From positions 44,086-108,085 of the forward strand of contig SXUI01000070.1 in the NCBI GenBank assembly GCA_005790605.1: 64,000 nucleotides of DNA, read 5' to 3'. Shown here in pieces: positions 35,160 through 45,613 of the stretch; the first letter of the stretch is position 1; each line of letters begins with the position of its first letter. Made by a program: the position numbers and the translations under genes. Source of the stretch: Planctomycetia bacterium (GTDB lineage Bacteria > Planctomycetota > Phycisphaerae > Phycisphaerales > SM1A02). The notes under the pieces were generated by a model. The model was not told where the DNA came from, made no database searches, and was given only the letters and a program-made list of their open reading frames with translations.

Positions 35160-36446
35160 CTACGCGATGACGGGAGCTGGGGCATACTCGCCTCGCAGCA
35201 CGCGCGCGCTGTCAGCGCCCATCCAATTGGCGAGGAGCGCCGCGTACACCGAGCGGAAATCGGTTCCGAACTTCAGGTCGCCTTGATCGAGGTCGGTGAG
35301 TGACGGATGCGCTCCCACGACGCCTGGTTTGGCGTTCGCGCCAATCACGAATACGGGCGCGGCGGTGCCGTGATCGGTTCCATTGGATGCGTTCTGCTTC
35401 ACGCGCCGACCGAATTCGCTGAACACCATGCTCATCACACGCTCCTCATTGCCCTGCGCTTTGAGATCATTCTGAAATGCGCGAACCGCGTCGCCGAGTT
35501 GTCGCATGAGATTGCCATGCGAACCTGGTTGCCCACCGTGCGTGTCGAATCCACCGAGCGACGCGTAGTAGACTCGCGTTTTCATGCCGTCGCGAATCAT
35601 CGCGCCGATCATGCGCAGCTGATTCGCGAGCGCGCCGTTGGGATAGGCGACGAGGGGCTGCTTCGCGACTGCGGCACGAATGCGATCGCTCGCAAGTTGT
35701 GCGTCAAGGGAAGTGCGCATGAGGAACGCGAGTTGCGAATCCTCTTTGACACCATCGAGCGTGCCTGCCCGATTCACTTGGTCGTATTCCGAACCAAGGG
35801 AAGAGTGCAGATCGGATCCGATCCACCGAAAGAGATCAGCGCTCTCAAACGCCACGGGTTTCTGGATGTCGCCCACGAGTGCAAGTGGAGCGGTGCGTCC
35901 TATGGTGACGGAACCTTCAGGAAGCGGCGTTCCGTTACAGGTGCAATCGAAGTAGCGGCCCAGCCAACCGTTGCCACTCGCATCGGTGCGGCCTGTGTGC
36001 CACACATCCATGCTGGTGAAGTGTGAGCGGTTTGGATTTGGATAGCCCACACCTTGCACGACCGACATCTGCCCCGCATCGAAAAGCTCTTTGAATCCCG
36101 TCAGATTCGGATGGAGACCAAGACCGCGAGACGCATCGAGAAGAAGCGCGCCCGCATTCCCTGCGCGGCCGGCGTCAGGCGCTGGAATCGCGATTCCAGG
36201 TCGAGCGTTGTAGTACGCATCGAGTCCGAAAGGGACCACCGTGTTGAGTCCGTCATTGCCGCCGCCGAGTTGAATGACGACGAGGATGCGATCGTCGGCA
36301 ACTCCCGGGATCGATGTCATTCCGAGCGCGGGCATCATCCCCATCGCGCTTCGCTGAATGAAGGCGGGAATCGTCGGAAGGAGCGACGCGAGCGTGATGC
36401 CTTGCTGGAGAAAGAGTCGACGCGTGTAGGGAGTTGGTTGCGTCAT
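35160..36446 (-). CDS. DUF1501 domain-containing protein (Tat-exported)
   Basis: 428 residues. The N-terminus has a twin-arginine signal (RRLFLQQGITLASLLPTI). DUF1501 blocks include VVIQLGGGNDGLNTVVPFG, YPNPNRSHFTSMDVWHTG, SLGGFDTHGGQPGSHGNLM and VFSEFGRRVKQNASNGTDHGTAAPVFVIG. The fold belongs to the alkaline-phosphatase-like/sulfatase group, but the reaction is unknown. It is 7 bp downstream of the DUF1800 gene. The two families travel together in planctomycetes and other phyla. Confidence 0.93.
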   Translation of the reverse strand: MTQPTPYTRRLFLQQGITLASLLPTIPAFIQRSAMGMMPALGMTSIPGVADDRILVVIQLGGGNDGLNTVVPFGLDAYYNARPGIAIPAPDAGRAGNAGALLLDASRGLGLHPNLTGFKELFDAGQMSVVQGVGYPNPNRSHFTSMDVWHTGRTDASGNGWLGRYFDCTCNGTPLPEGSVTIGRTAPLALVGDIQKPVAFESADLFRWIGSDLHSSLGSEYDQVNRAGTLDGVKEDSQLAFLMRTSLDAQLASDRIRAAVAKQPLVAYPNGALANQLRMIGAMIRDGMKTRVYYASLGGFDTHGGQPGSHGNLMRQLGDAVRAFQNDLKAQGNEERVMSMVFSEFGRRVKQNASNGTDHGTAAPVFVIGANAKPGVVGAHPSLTDLDQGDLKFGTDFRSVYAALLANWMGADSARVLRGEYAPAPVIA

Positions 36447-36453
36447 GGTTGGC

Positions 36454-37938
36454 TCAGCAGAGTTGATATTCAGGCATAGCGCTGATCAGCGCAAGCAGCG
36501 CAAGGAGGCGATCATTGTCGACGCGGTTGCCGCGTCCTTCGAGGAACTTCAGCAATTGTGCAACGCGTTCTGGTCGCGGTTCGGCCCCGAGTGAGAATCG
36601 CAAGAGATAGACGACTGTTTCTTTCGGATCGAGCGCGGCGTCGGGCCGCTGCAATCCGGAGACAAGGTGCATCGCGTCAAAGCCGTCACTCGTCGCAAGC
36701 CAGTCATACGGCTCGGGCCGGTGACCAGTGAGGAGATAGACGAGGATGTTGTGGCGAACAAAGAGCGTGGAGGTGTTGATCCATGCACGACCGCCATCCC
36801 AGCCTTTCACACTGGGCGGTTGCAGGAGCTGCTGCCCCATGAGGTCACCCGCGGACACGAGTGAGGCGAGTTCTCGCGATGGGCAGTGATAGGAACGAAT
36901 CGCTTGCACCATGAGCTGCATCGGACTCTTCACCACCGCGAGCCGATTCGATGTCGCATAGAAGTGCGTGCTCTCGAAGAGCTGCTTGAGGACAGGCTTC
37001 AACTCGTACTTTGAGGTTCGCAGGGTCTTGGCGAGTCCGGCGATGGCGACTTCATCCGTTTCAGTCAGTTTGGGAGCGTCATTGACGAAGAATCGGTACA
37101 GCTTCGTGCAAATGAACAGAGCGCACTCGGGGCGTGCGAGGAGAATGTCAGCAAACTCTTCGCCGCCAAACTCGCCACTCTTCCCAAGGATCGACTTTGC
37201 GGTTGGATCGTGTTGCGACTGGTCGAAGAAAAACGCATCGTCACGGAATGTCCAGCCTGTCAGCGCGCGTGCGCCTTCCTTGATGTCGCGCTCGGTGTAG
37301 GCATGACCCTCGCCAAGCGTGAACAACTCCATGAGCTCGCGCGCGAGATTTTCGTTCGGACTTCGGCGGCGATTCTCATCACTGTCGAGATACTCAAGCA
37401 TCGCTGGGTCATGGAGGATTCCGTGGACGAGTGTGCGGAAGTTCCCGTTTGCATTGGCGCGTAGGAACGCATTCTGCGCGACCATGTGATAACTATCTTC
37501 GATGGTGCGGTATCCAGTCGCGAAATGCCCGTGCCAGAAGAGCGTGAGTTTCTCTTCGAGCGGCCGACCCGACTCGATCATCCTCTGCAGCCACCACTTC
37601 TGGATCTCGCGCAGTTGCTCTCGATCGCTGCGCTCTCTCTCTTGGCGTGCACGCTGGATCTGCGCGCGAAGCTCTTCGTCATTGTCGCGCTGCGCTCGCT
37701 GTTGCAGCGCGCGTTCTTCCGCGGTCGGCGGGCGCATGATGTTGGAGTCGAAGTTGCGCGGCGTTGGCTCCGCGAGCGACTCGTACTCAACGAGGTACGC
37801 GACGGCTTTCTCGAGTCCTAGTTCCGCGAGTGCCCGCGCTTGCTCCGGCGTGCCGCCAAATCCCGCGCGCACCATGAGGTGTTGCGCCTGCCAGAAATCA
37901 AACTGGTTTTTCGGCAGCGGTTTGAGCGGATTCGCCAT
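36454..37938 (-). CDS. DUF1800 domain-containing protein
   Basis: 494 residues of unknown function. Typical family blocks are HLMVRAGFGGTPEQARALAELG, LTLFWHGHFATG, DENRRRSPNENLARELMELFTLGEGHAYTERDIKEGARALTGW and PPSVKGWDGGRAWINTSTL. There is no obvious signal peptide, unlike its partner DUF1501. Residues about 75-110 are a highly charged Arg/Glu/Gln helix. The pair may act on an exported substrate together. Confidence 0.92.
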   Translation of the reverse strand: MANPLKPLPKNQFDFWQAQHLMVRAGFGGTPEQARALAELGLEKAVAYLVEYESLAEPTPRNFDSNIMRPPTAEERALQQRAQRDNDEELRAQIQRARQERERSDREQLREIQKWWLQRMIESGRPLEEKLTLFWHGHFATGYRTIEDSYHMVAQNAFLRANANGNFRTLVHGILHDPAMLEYLDSDENRRRSPNENLARELMELFTLGEGHAYTERDIKEGARALTGWTFRDDAFFFDQSQHDPTAKSILGKSGEFGGEEFADILLARPECALFICTKLYRFFVNDAPKLTETDEVAIAGLAKTLRTSKYELKPVLKQLFESTHFYATSNRLAVVKSPMQLMVQAIRSYHCPSRELASLVSAGDLMGQQLLQPPSVKGWDGGRAWINTSTLFVRHNILVYLLTGHRPEPYDWLATSDGFDAMHLVSGLQRPDAALDPKETVVYLLRFSLGAEPRPERVAQLLKFLEGRGNRVDNDRLLALLALISAMPEYQLC

Positions 37939-38026
37939 GGCTCCAACTCTCGGGCTTCACTCGGCGTACGACTTCGTGCAACGCGCCTACGCAGACTAGA
38001 TTTCTTCTCGCCCCTTGCAAAGCCAA

Positions 38027-39184
38027 TTACCCCGAATGGACCGGATTTTCTGCGCGCGCACGGTTGGCAAAGAGGCATCCGAGAGCAGGAATGATGATTC
38101 CGATCGGCAAGAGATACATTTTGTGATGGTTGAATCCGAGTTCGAGAAACGGGATCGACACTGCGACGGAAAGTGCCACCCACCGGATCGTCGTGGGAGA
38201 CGGCGCGCGAACACCGCCTCGCATGGCGATCAGCACATAGGCGGGAAAGAGGAGTCCGTAGGCGCCGAGAATGCGCAGATAGGACGCTTCGTTGGGTGCG
38301 AGTGCCGCGATGATCGCTCCGGTCAGGATTGCGAGCGTGGCGAGCGCCCAACCCGGCATGCGCGATTGACGCGAGTGTGTCGCGTCGCTGTGGTCGAGCA
38401 CGCGAAGTTCCCGCATATGCATCGCGCCTGTGACGATGAGTTGCGGCGCGATGTGCGCGAACAGCACCGTAGGATTTGCGAGTGCGCCCTCAATGCTCCC
38501 GTAGCAGAGCGTCAGCACAAGCATGCACGCGAACGCGATGCCGAACACGGTGAACGCTCCGGTGGATGGCGCCAACTGGCGCGCACGATGGAAGGTCAGG
38601 TCGAGTGATGGGCAGAGGAGGAACCCAAACGCGAGCGTTGGAATGAGCGCGAGCAGCGAGATCATCGGCAGTTCGCCGCGTGCAGGCAGCGGTGTGAGTT
38701 CGGAGAGCGGAAGTGTGAGGAGCACCGTAATGCTCGCGAGATAGGTCAAGACGCTCAGCGCAACGATCCACCGAAGCGAAAGGAAGCCCAGCAGCAGCAT
38801 CGCGAAGCCGGCAAGGAGTGCGAACTCCACAGGACCGGCGGAGGAGTCCGTCATGACTGGGCCGAGTAGCCACCCTGCAAAGAACACCTGATACGCGATC
38901 GTGACCGCGGAAAACAGCGCCATCATCGGGCGATGCTTCGCAACCTCTTCGGCACTCTTTTCGCGTGAGCGGACGAATCCGAACAGTGCGCAGCCGAGCA
39001 CATTGGGGATCGCGAACGCGGCGACGCCAGGCCATCCAAAGAGGCGCATCAGGATGATCGGCAGGAACATGCCGATGCACCAAGTCCAACTTGTCGCAAG
39101 CGAGAGTCCCCACGCGAGGTCGAAGCATGCGCTCGCGCCTCCACTTCGCTCGCACTTAGTTTGGGCACGCTCAGAGGACTGCAT
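38027..39184 (-). CDS. Polytopic membrane protein of unknown function
   Basis: About 385 residues with roughly ten hydrophobic segments. The outline (repeated pairs of helices, WPGVAAFAIPNVLGCALFGF near the N-terminus) recalls sodium-solute-symporter-like or permease folds, but no family signature is clear. The start ATG at 39184 overlaps the stop of the DUF4442 gene as TGATG. It is the last gene of the coupled unit isomerase-DUF4442-membrane protein. Confidence 0.75.
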   Translation of the reverse strand: MQSSERAQTKCERSGGASACFDLAWGLSLATSWTWCIGMFLPIILMRLFGWPGVAAFAIPNVLGCALFGFVRSREKSAEEVAKHRPMMALFSAVTIAYQVFFAGWLLGPVMTDSSAGPVEFALLAGFAMLLLGFLSLRWIVALSVLTYLASITVLLTLPLSELTPLPARGELPMISLLALIPTLAFGFLLCPSLDLTFHRARQLAPSTGAFTVFGIAFACMLVLTLCYGSIEGALANPTVLFAHIAPQLIVTGAMHMRELRVLDHSDATHSRQSRMPGWALATLAILTGAIIAALAPNEASYLRILGAYGLLFPAYVLIAMRGGVRAPSPTTIRWVALSVAVSIPFLELGFNHHKMYLLPIGIIIPALGCLFANRARAENPVHSG

Positions 39185-39996
39185 CACGAGGGGTTTGCGT
39201 CGGACGACGAGTCGCCATGCAGCTTCTTGGGCGCGGCGTTGCGAGACAGATATCTCTGTCGCCGACGCTCTGTACGCTGGCGCACCATCGCCTTCGGGGT
39301 GCAGTGGAAGGTGATGTTGCAACGGCCGACGAGCAACTCCTTGCCTGGTCGATGGAGTTGTTGATAGATCTCCATCACGAGTGCGACATTGAACTCTCCG
39401 CCCGCGGCGAGCTTCGCCTGAAGATCTTCGCTGTCAACCACCCGGTAGACGGCGGTTCCGAGGCACGGTCGGACGAACTTGTAGTTCATCTCCTTGCACA
39501 CAACGGTGTAGTCGCCGCCGCATTCTGCAAAGACATACGAACCGCCCGCGACTTCGCTGTTGCCCAGAAGTGCCGCGCCTGCCATCGCGTTGTACCAATT
39601 GCGATTGAAGCGACGGAAGGGAAGCACCGCGGAGAAGCGCGCCTTAGGGCAACTCTTGCTCTCGCGATCCCCGCGAAACACTCCTCGGAGCGAAATGCCG
39701 GAGCGAAACGCGTAGGGCAGCCAAATGAGTGAGCACACGCGATGCCAGAATCGGTTGCGATTGGAGAGTTTCGAGAGCGCGGCTTCAAGCCGGTCGTACC
39801 AACCCAAGCGCTCGGGAGCGCGGTTGCCCGGTGCGGACGCCAGTGGGGTTGAGATGCGGAGATCAGCGCTGCTCACAGGTCGCAGATGGTAGGGGGGCTT
39901 GGGCAGAAAGTGCTCGGGGAGTGGCCCTCGGATTGTCGGATTCCCGCCCCCTGAAGAGGCCACCATGGGTGAACCTGAGCTACCTACCAGCTTCAC
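39184..39996 (-). CDS. DUF4442 (hotdog-fold, thioesterase-like) protein
   Basis: 270 residues. The conserved part reads FNRNWYNAMAGAALLGNSEVAGGSYVFAECGGDYTVV in consecutive blocks, followed by KEMNYKFVRPC, which fits DUF4442 proteins related to PaaI-like thioesterases. The N-terminal ~75 residues and the basic C-terminal ~35 residues lie outside the domain. The GTG start overlaps the isomerase stop as GTGA and has AGGA a few bases upstream; an ATG 10 codons later is an alternative. The substrate is unknown. Confidence 0.72.
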   Translation of the reverse strand: MKLVGSSGSPMVASSGGGNPTIRGPLPEHFLPKPPYHLRPVSSADLRISTPLASAPGNRAPERLGWYDRLEAALSKLSNRNRFWHRVCSLIWLPYAFRSGISLRGVFRGDRESKSCPKARFSAVLPFRRFNRNWYNAMAGAALLGNSEVAGGSYVFAECGGDYTVVCKEMNYKFVRPCLGTAVYRVVDSEDLQAKLAAGGEFNVALVMEIYQQLHRPGKELLVGRCNITFHCTPKAMVRQRTERRRQRYLSRNAAPKKLHGDSSSDANPS

Positions 39997-40826
39997 CCAT
40001 CCTGAATGACCCGCATCGCCTGCGCAATGTCCGCCTCGCGCGTTTCACCGGCTTCGCGTTCGATGACGAAGCGAATGGCGGGGGTGTGCGCGTTGGCGAC
40101 GGCGAAAAACTTTGGCCAATCGACCGCGCCATTGCCGACAGCGACTTCACTGCCCCACGCGCCCGGGGTTGTCGTTGGCAGTGCATCCTTGATGTGAATC
40201 TGCCGTACGCGCGGAGCAAGCGCCGCGAGCGCCGCAACAGGATCACCCATGCCGTAGAGAATCATGTTGGCGGGATCGAAGTTGACGCCAACACTTGCGC
40301 GGTCGAGGTCGCCCAGAGCGTCAAGCAGGGTCGTCGCAGTCTCTTGTCCGGTTTCAAGCGCGATAGAAGCACCGTGTGCGGCGAAGAGATCTGCGAGCGT
40401 GCGAAGTCGCGCGAGGATCGTGTGGCGTGAGCGGTCGTTTGCTTCGTGGGGGATGAATCCCGCGTGAAAGGTGACGAGCGCGATCTGCTCGGCCTCAGCA
40501 AGTTGTGCAACTTCCTGCGCGCGGGCGAGTGTCGCGCTCCAAGTCGAATCAGGGCGAACGCCGCCCGTCGCCTTGATCGATTCAAGGGTTGTGTAGTCTT
40601 CGCCAACGGTTTCAAGCATGCCGCTGGCAATCGTGATGCCCGCGTCCCGCAGTCGACGGCAACTGCTTCCCCATCGCTCTCGCCAATCATCTTCGCGCGG
40701 TTCGACAAGCGGCGTGAGCGCGAGTTGCACTGCAGTGGCACCTATGCGATGCAGCGCCGCAATGAGTTCCTCGACGGACTGCGGACGGAGACTCCAGGAA
40801 CAAACTCCTACGGGCGGTCGAAGCAT
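39993..40826 (-). CDS. Sugar phosphate isomerase/epimerase (TIM barrel)
   Basis: 277 residues. AP-endonuclease-2-like barrel with VTFHAGFIPHEA, IALETGQETATTLLDAL, GVNFDPANMILYGMGDPVAAL, QIHIKDA and FVIEREAGE, which carry the expected Glu, Asp and His metal ligands. Substrate is unknown. It leads a tightly coupled three-gene unit with a DUF4442 protein and a membrane protein. It is divergent from the FmdB-like gene, with only 35 bp between the two starts. Confidence 0.87.
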   Translation of the reverse strand: MLRPPVGVCSWSLRPQSVEELIAALHRIGATAVQLALTPLVEPREDDWRERWGSSCRRLRDAGITIASGMLETVGEDYTTLESIKATGGVRPDSTWSATLARAQEVAQLAEAEQIALVTFHAGFIPHEANDRSRHTILARLRTLADLFAAHGASIALETGQETATTLLDALGDLDRASVGVNFDPANMILYGMGDPVAALAALAPRVRQIHIKDALPTTTPGAWGSEVAVGNGAVDWPKFFAVANAHTPAIRFVIEREAGETREADIAQAMRVIQDG

Positions 40827-40861
40827 TCCGCAACAGTACTGCTCCTGCTACCTTGGATGCA

Positions 40862-43292
<2,431 letters not shown>

Positions 43293-43345
43293 GCGAGTCA
43301 GGCAGCCGCTACGATTCAACCTCCGCCACTCGCTGGAGTTTTTCA

Positions 43346-43870
43346 TTGGGTCAGTTCCTTCTTGGACTTCGAAGCCTTTTCCTGCGACTCGCGATCTTTG
43401 TGGTCTTCGCGGCGCTGCTCGTTTGGTTCCTTGGCGGAAATCTGACCGCGGAGCCGGTCGAGTGCACGCACGATAGTGTCGGCTGCGGGTCGATCCGTGC
43501 GCGCCTCGTGCAAGTCGTACCGCCACTTGCATCACTCCCGAGTGAGCGCGAGACATGGCATCTTGAAACCTCAGCAGCTGACGAGGAAGAGTGGATGCGT
43601 GTCCCGTCCGCGACGGTGCTTGTGCGGGCCACGGATCTCGTTCGCGCGCCCGATGGAGCGCTGTACTTTGCGGGCGCTTCAAGCGGCCTCAAAGCGTGGA
43701 CGATCTTTGTCTTTGATTGTGCGAGCGGCGCACTCAGTGCGAAGTCGGAGGGGTACTCCACTCGGTTCGAAGCAGAGCGGCAAGTCGCGCGTCTGATGGC
43801 CGGACTCTCGCTGCAGTCAGCGGAAGAAAGCGCGCGATCTCGAGACGCGGTGCTTCACGCTGGGGGCTGA
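43346..43870 (+). CDS. Membrane-anchored protein of unknown function
   Basis: 174 residues, TTG start with GGAG about 9 bases upstream. A single N-terminal membrane segment (LAIFVVFAALLVWFLGG) is followed by a soluble domain with three cysteines (CTHDSVGCGS and DCASG). No family was recognised. It lies 53 bp after ligA and 15 bp before the CYTH gene, so all may be co-transcribed. Confidence 0.7.
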   Translation: MGQFLLGLRSLFLRLAIFVVFAALLVWFLGGNLTAEPVECTHDSVGCGSIRARLVQVVPPLASLPSERETWHLETSAADEEEWMRVPSATVLVRATDLVRAPDGALYFAGASSGLKAWTIFVFDCASGALSAKSEGYSTRFEAERQVARLMAGLSLQSAEESARSRDAVLHAGG

Positions 43871-43885
43871 CGGAAAGGCGCACCG

Positions 43886-44398
43886 ATGCTGAACATTGAG
43901 TTCAAGGCAGAACTTCGTGAACGGGAACTCGCGCGCGGCGTGCTCAAGACGCTCGGCGCTCTGTTTCAAGGGAAGTTCGAACAAACGGATGTGTTCGTCC
44001 GGGTGCCCGAAGGGCGATTGAAGAGGCGTGAGCACCCAGGCGAGCCAGCGTGTTGGATTTGGTATCAACGGAGCGATGAGGTCGGCGTTCGCGAGAGTCA
44101 CTGGACTCGACTCGATGCTCAGCAGATCGAGACGCGATTTGCGGGACTCGACCGAACGCCGTGGAAGCGCGTGGTGAAACGACGCGAACTTTGGACGCTT
44201 GAAAATGTTCGCGTGCACCTCGATGAGGTGCTCGGCGTTGGGAGTTTCCTTGAGTTTGAAGGTGTCGTCGCGCAGGGCACAGACGCAGCAGAGACGCGGA
44301 TGAAGGTCGAACACCTCGTCGCGGAGTTCCGTCCGTTGCTCGGAGAGCCAATCGCGTCGAGTTACGAATCACTCGTCGAGCCGCTAGGCATCCTTTGA
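43886..44398 (+). CDS. CYTH-domain protein (class IV adenylate cyclase / thiamine-triphosphatase-like)
   Basis: 170 residues. The first strand reads MLNIEFKAELRE, a variant of the ExExK motif. Later basic and acidic strands (GRLKRREHPGEPACWIWYQRS, RVHLDEVLGVGSFLEFEGVV) fit the triphosphate tunnel. CYTH enzymes make cAMP or hydrolyse triphosphates; the activity here cannot be told. The stop TGA lies inside the CTTTGAGCGCTC arm of repeat copy 2. Confidence 0.85.
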   Translation: MLNIEFKAELRERELARGVLKTLGALFQGKFEQTDVFVRVPEGRLKRREHPGEPACWIWYQRSDEVGVRESHWTRLDAQQIETRFAGLDRTPWKRVVKRRELWTLENVRVHLDEVLGVGSFLEFEGVVAQGTDAAETRMKVEHLVAEFRPLLGEPIASSYESLVEPLGIL

Positions 44399-44747
44399 GC
44401 GCTCGTGTCAGGTTTCTTGCGGCGAAGCGCCGCAAAAACGCTGCACTCGCTTTGGAATGCGCTGGGGCGAGTGAATCGCCACCAGCGCATGGCGGGCTCA
44501 GTTCGGTGGATGGCGCTGGAGTTACGCCGATCGCCTCGCTCGCTTTCGTGTGCGGCGATGCGGGTGAATCTCGATCGCCGCAATTCCGGCGTGGCTCACT
44601 CGCACTCGATGACCGCGCTGAGCCCGATCTCCGACCGTCGCGATTCATTCGCGCGGTCGGAGTCTAAAGCGAGTGCAACGATTTCGCCCGCAGCGGGCGA
44701 GAATCTTGCGCGAGCGCTCAAGGGACGCGCTCAAATGACGCGCTCAA
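44392..44747. repeat. Modular palindromic repeat element, copy 2
   Basis: It spans the gap between the convergent CYTH and uppP genes and contains both their stop codons. Five perfect hairpins: 44417-44435 (TTGCGGCG), 44457-44490 (ATGCGCTGG, inner GGCGA-GTGAA-TCGCC), 44551-44582 (TGCGGCGAT), 44629-44662 (CTCCGACCG, inner CGCGA-TTCAT-TCGCG) and 44684-44700 (TCGCCCG). CACTCGCTTTGG (44444-44455) and TAAAGCGAGTGC (44665-44676) are inverted near the ends. Relative to copy 1 (29526-29802), stems have changed on both sides while arms and loops are conserved. Confidence 0.85.
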
Positions 44748-45613
44748 GAGAGCGTGAGATTGCCACTGAGGATGAGGCCGCCGAGAATCGCAGCGACAGC
44801 GATGCGCCAGATGCCGAAGACTTCGAGCCCGCCGCGCGACAGGAGTGAAACGAGCCATCGGACCGCGAGGATTGCCGAGAGCGTCGCGACGACGATGCCG
44901 GCGAGCGCAGGCGTCACTCCTCCGATCGAGTCGATGAACGAGTTCATTCCACCAGCCGCCTTGGATGCTGTGAACAGTTTGTACAAACACGCTGCGCCAA
45001 GCGTTGGCAGTCCCAAGAGAAAGCTGAATTCTGCGCTTCGCTTGGGAGAGAGTCCGCACGCGAGCCCGCCCAGAATGGCCATAAGTGATCGACTCGTGCC
45101 CGGAATCATCGCCACGCATTGAAAGAGGCCGATGCAAAGCGCGGCGCGATACGAGAGTTGCGCGAAGTCTTCGCGCTCGCCTGCCTCGCGTGCCGTAAGG
45201 CCGCGCATCCACTTGCCAAGGAGGAGCAGCAGCACTCCTCCTCCGGCGAGCATGATGAGTACGGGCACAGGATGAAAGAGCTTTGCTTCGATCGCGTCGT
45301 CAAAGAGTTTTCCAAAGATCGCGGCGGGGAGGAACGCGACGAACAGTTTGCCGAGAAGTTGGAGCCCCTCGCGATTGCGGCCGACCAACCCCTCGAGCAT
45401 CTGCGCAACGCGCGCTCGGTAAAGCAGGAGCACCGCGAGGATCGCCCCGCCTTGGATGATGATGTTGAAGGCATCGATCGACGTGAGCGTGGACTTGTCT
45501 TCTCGAAGTCCGAGGAGCTCAGTTGCGAGGATGAGGTGACCGGTGGAACTCACCGGCAAGTACTCGGTGATGCCTTCGACGAGGCCAAGCACGATTGCGT
45601 CGAGGATCGTCAC
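44744..45613 (-). CDS. uppP: Undecaprenyl-diphosphatase
   Basis: 289 residues. This BacA-type membrane enzyme recycles the undecaprenyl carrier for peptidoglycan and other envelope polymers. The two signature regions are LVEGITEYLPVSSTGHLI and MIPGTSRSLMAILGG. About eight membrane segments. The GTG start overlaps the ilvC stop as GTGA. The stop codon TGA lies in the CTTGAGCG end of repeat copy 2. Confidence 0.95.
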   Translation of the reverse strand: MTILDAIVLGLVEGITEYLPVSSTGHLILATELLGLREDKSTLTSIDAFNIIIQGGAILAVLLLYRARVAQMLEGLVGRNREGLQLLGKLFVAFLPAAIFGKLFDDAIEAKLFHPVPVLIMLAGGGVLLLLLGKWMRGLTAREAGEREDFAQLSYRAALCIGLFQCVAMIPGTSRSLMAILGGLACGLSPKRSAEFSFLLGLPTLGAACLYKLFTASKAAGGMNSFIDSIGGVTPALAGIVVATLSAILAVRWLVSLLSRGGLEVFGIWRIAVAAILGGLILSGNLTLS

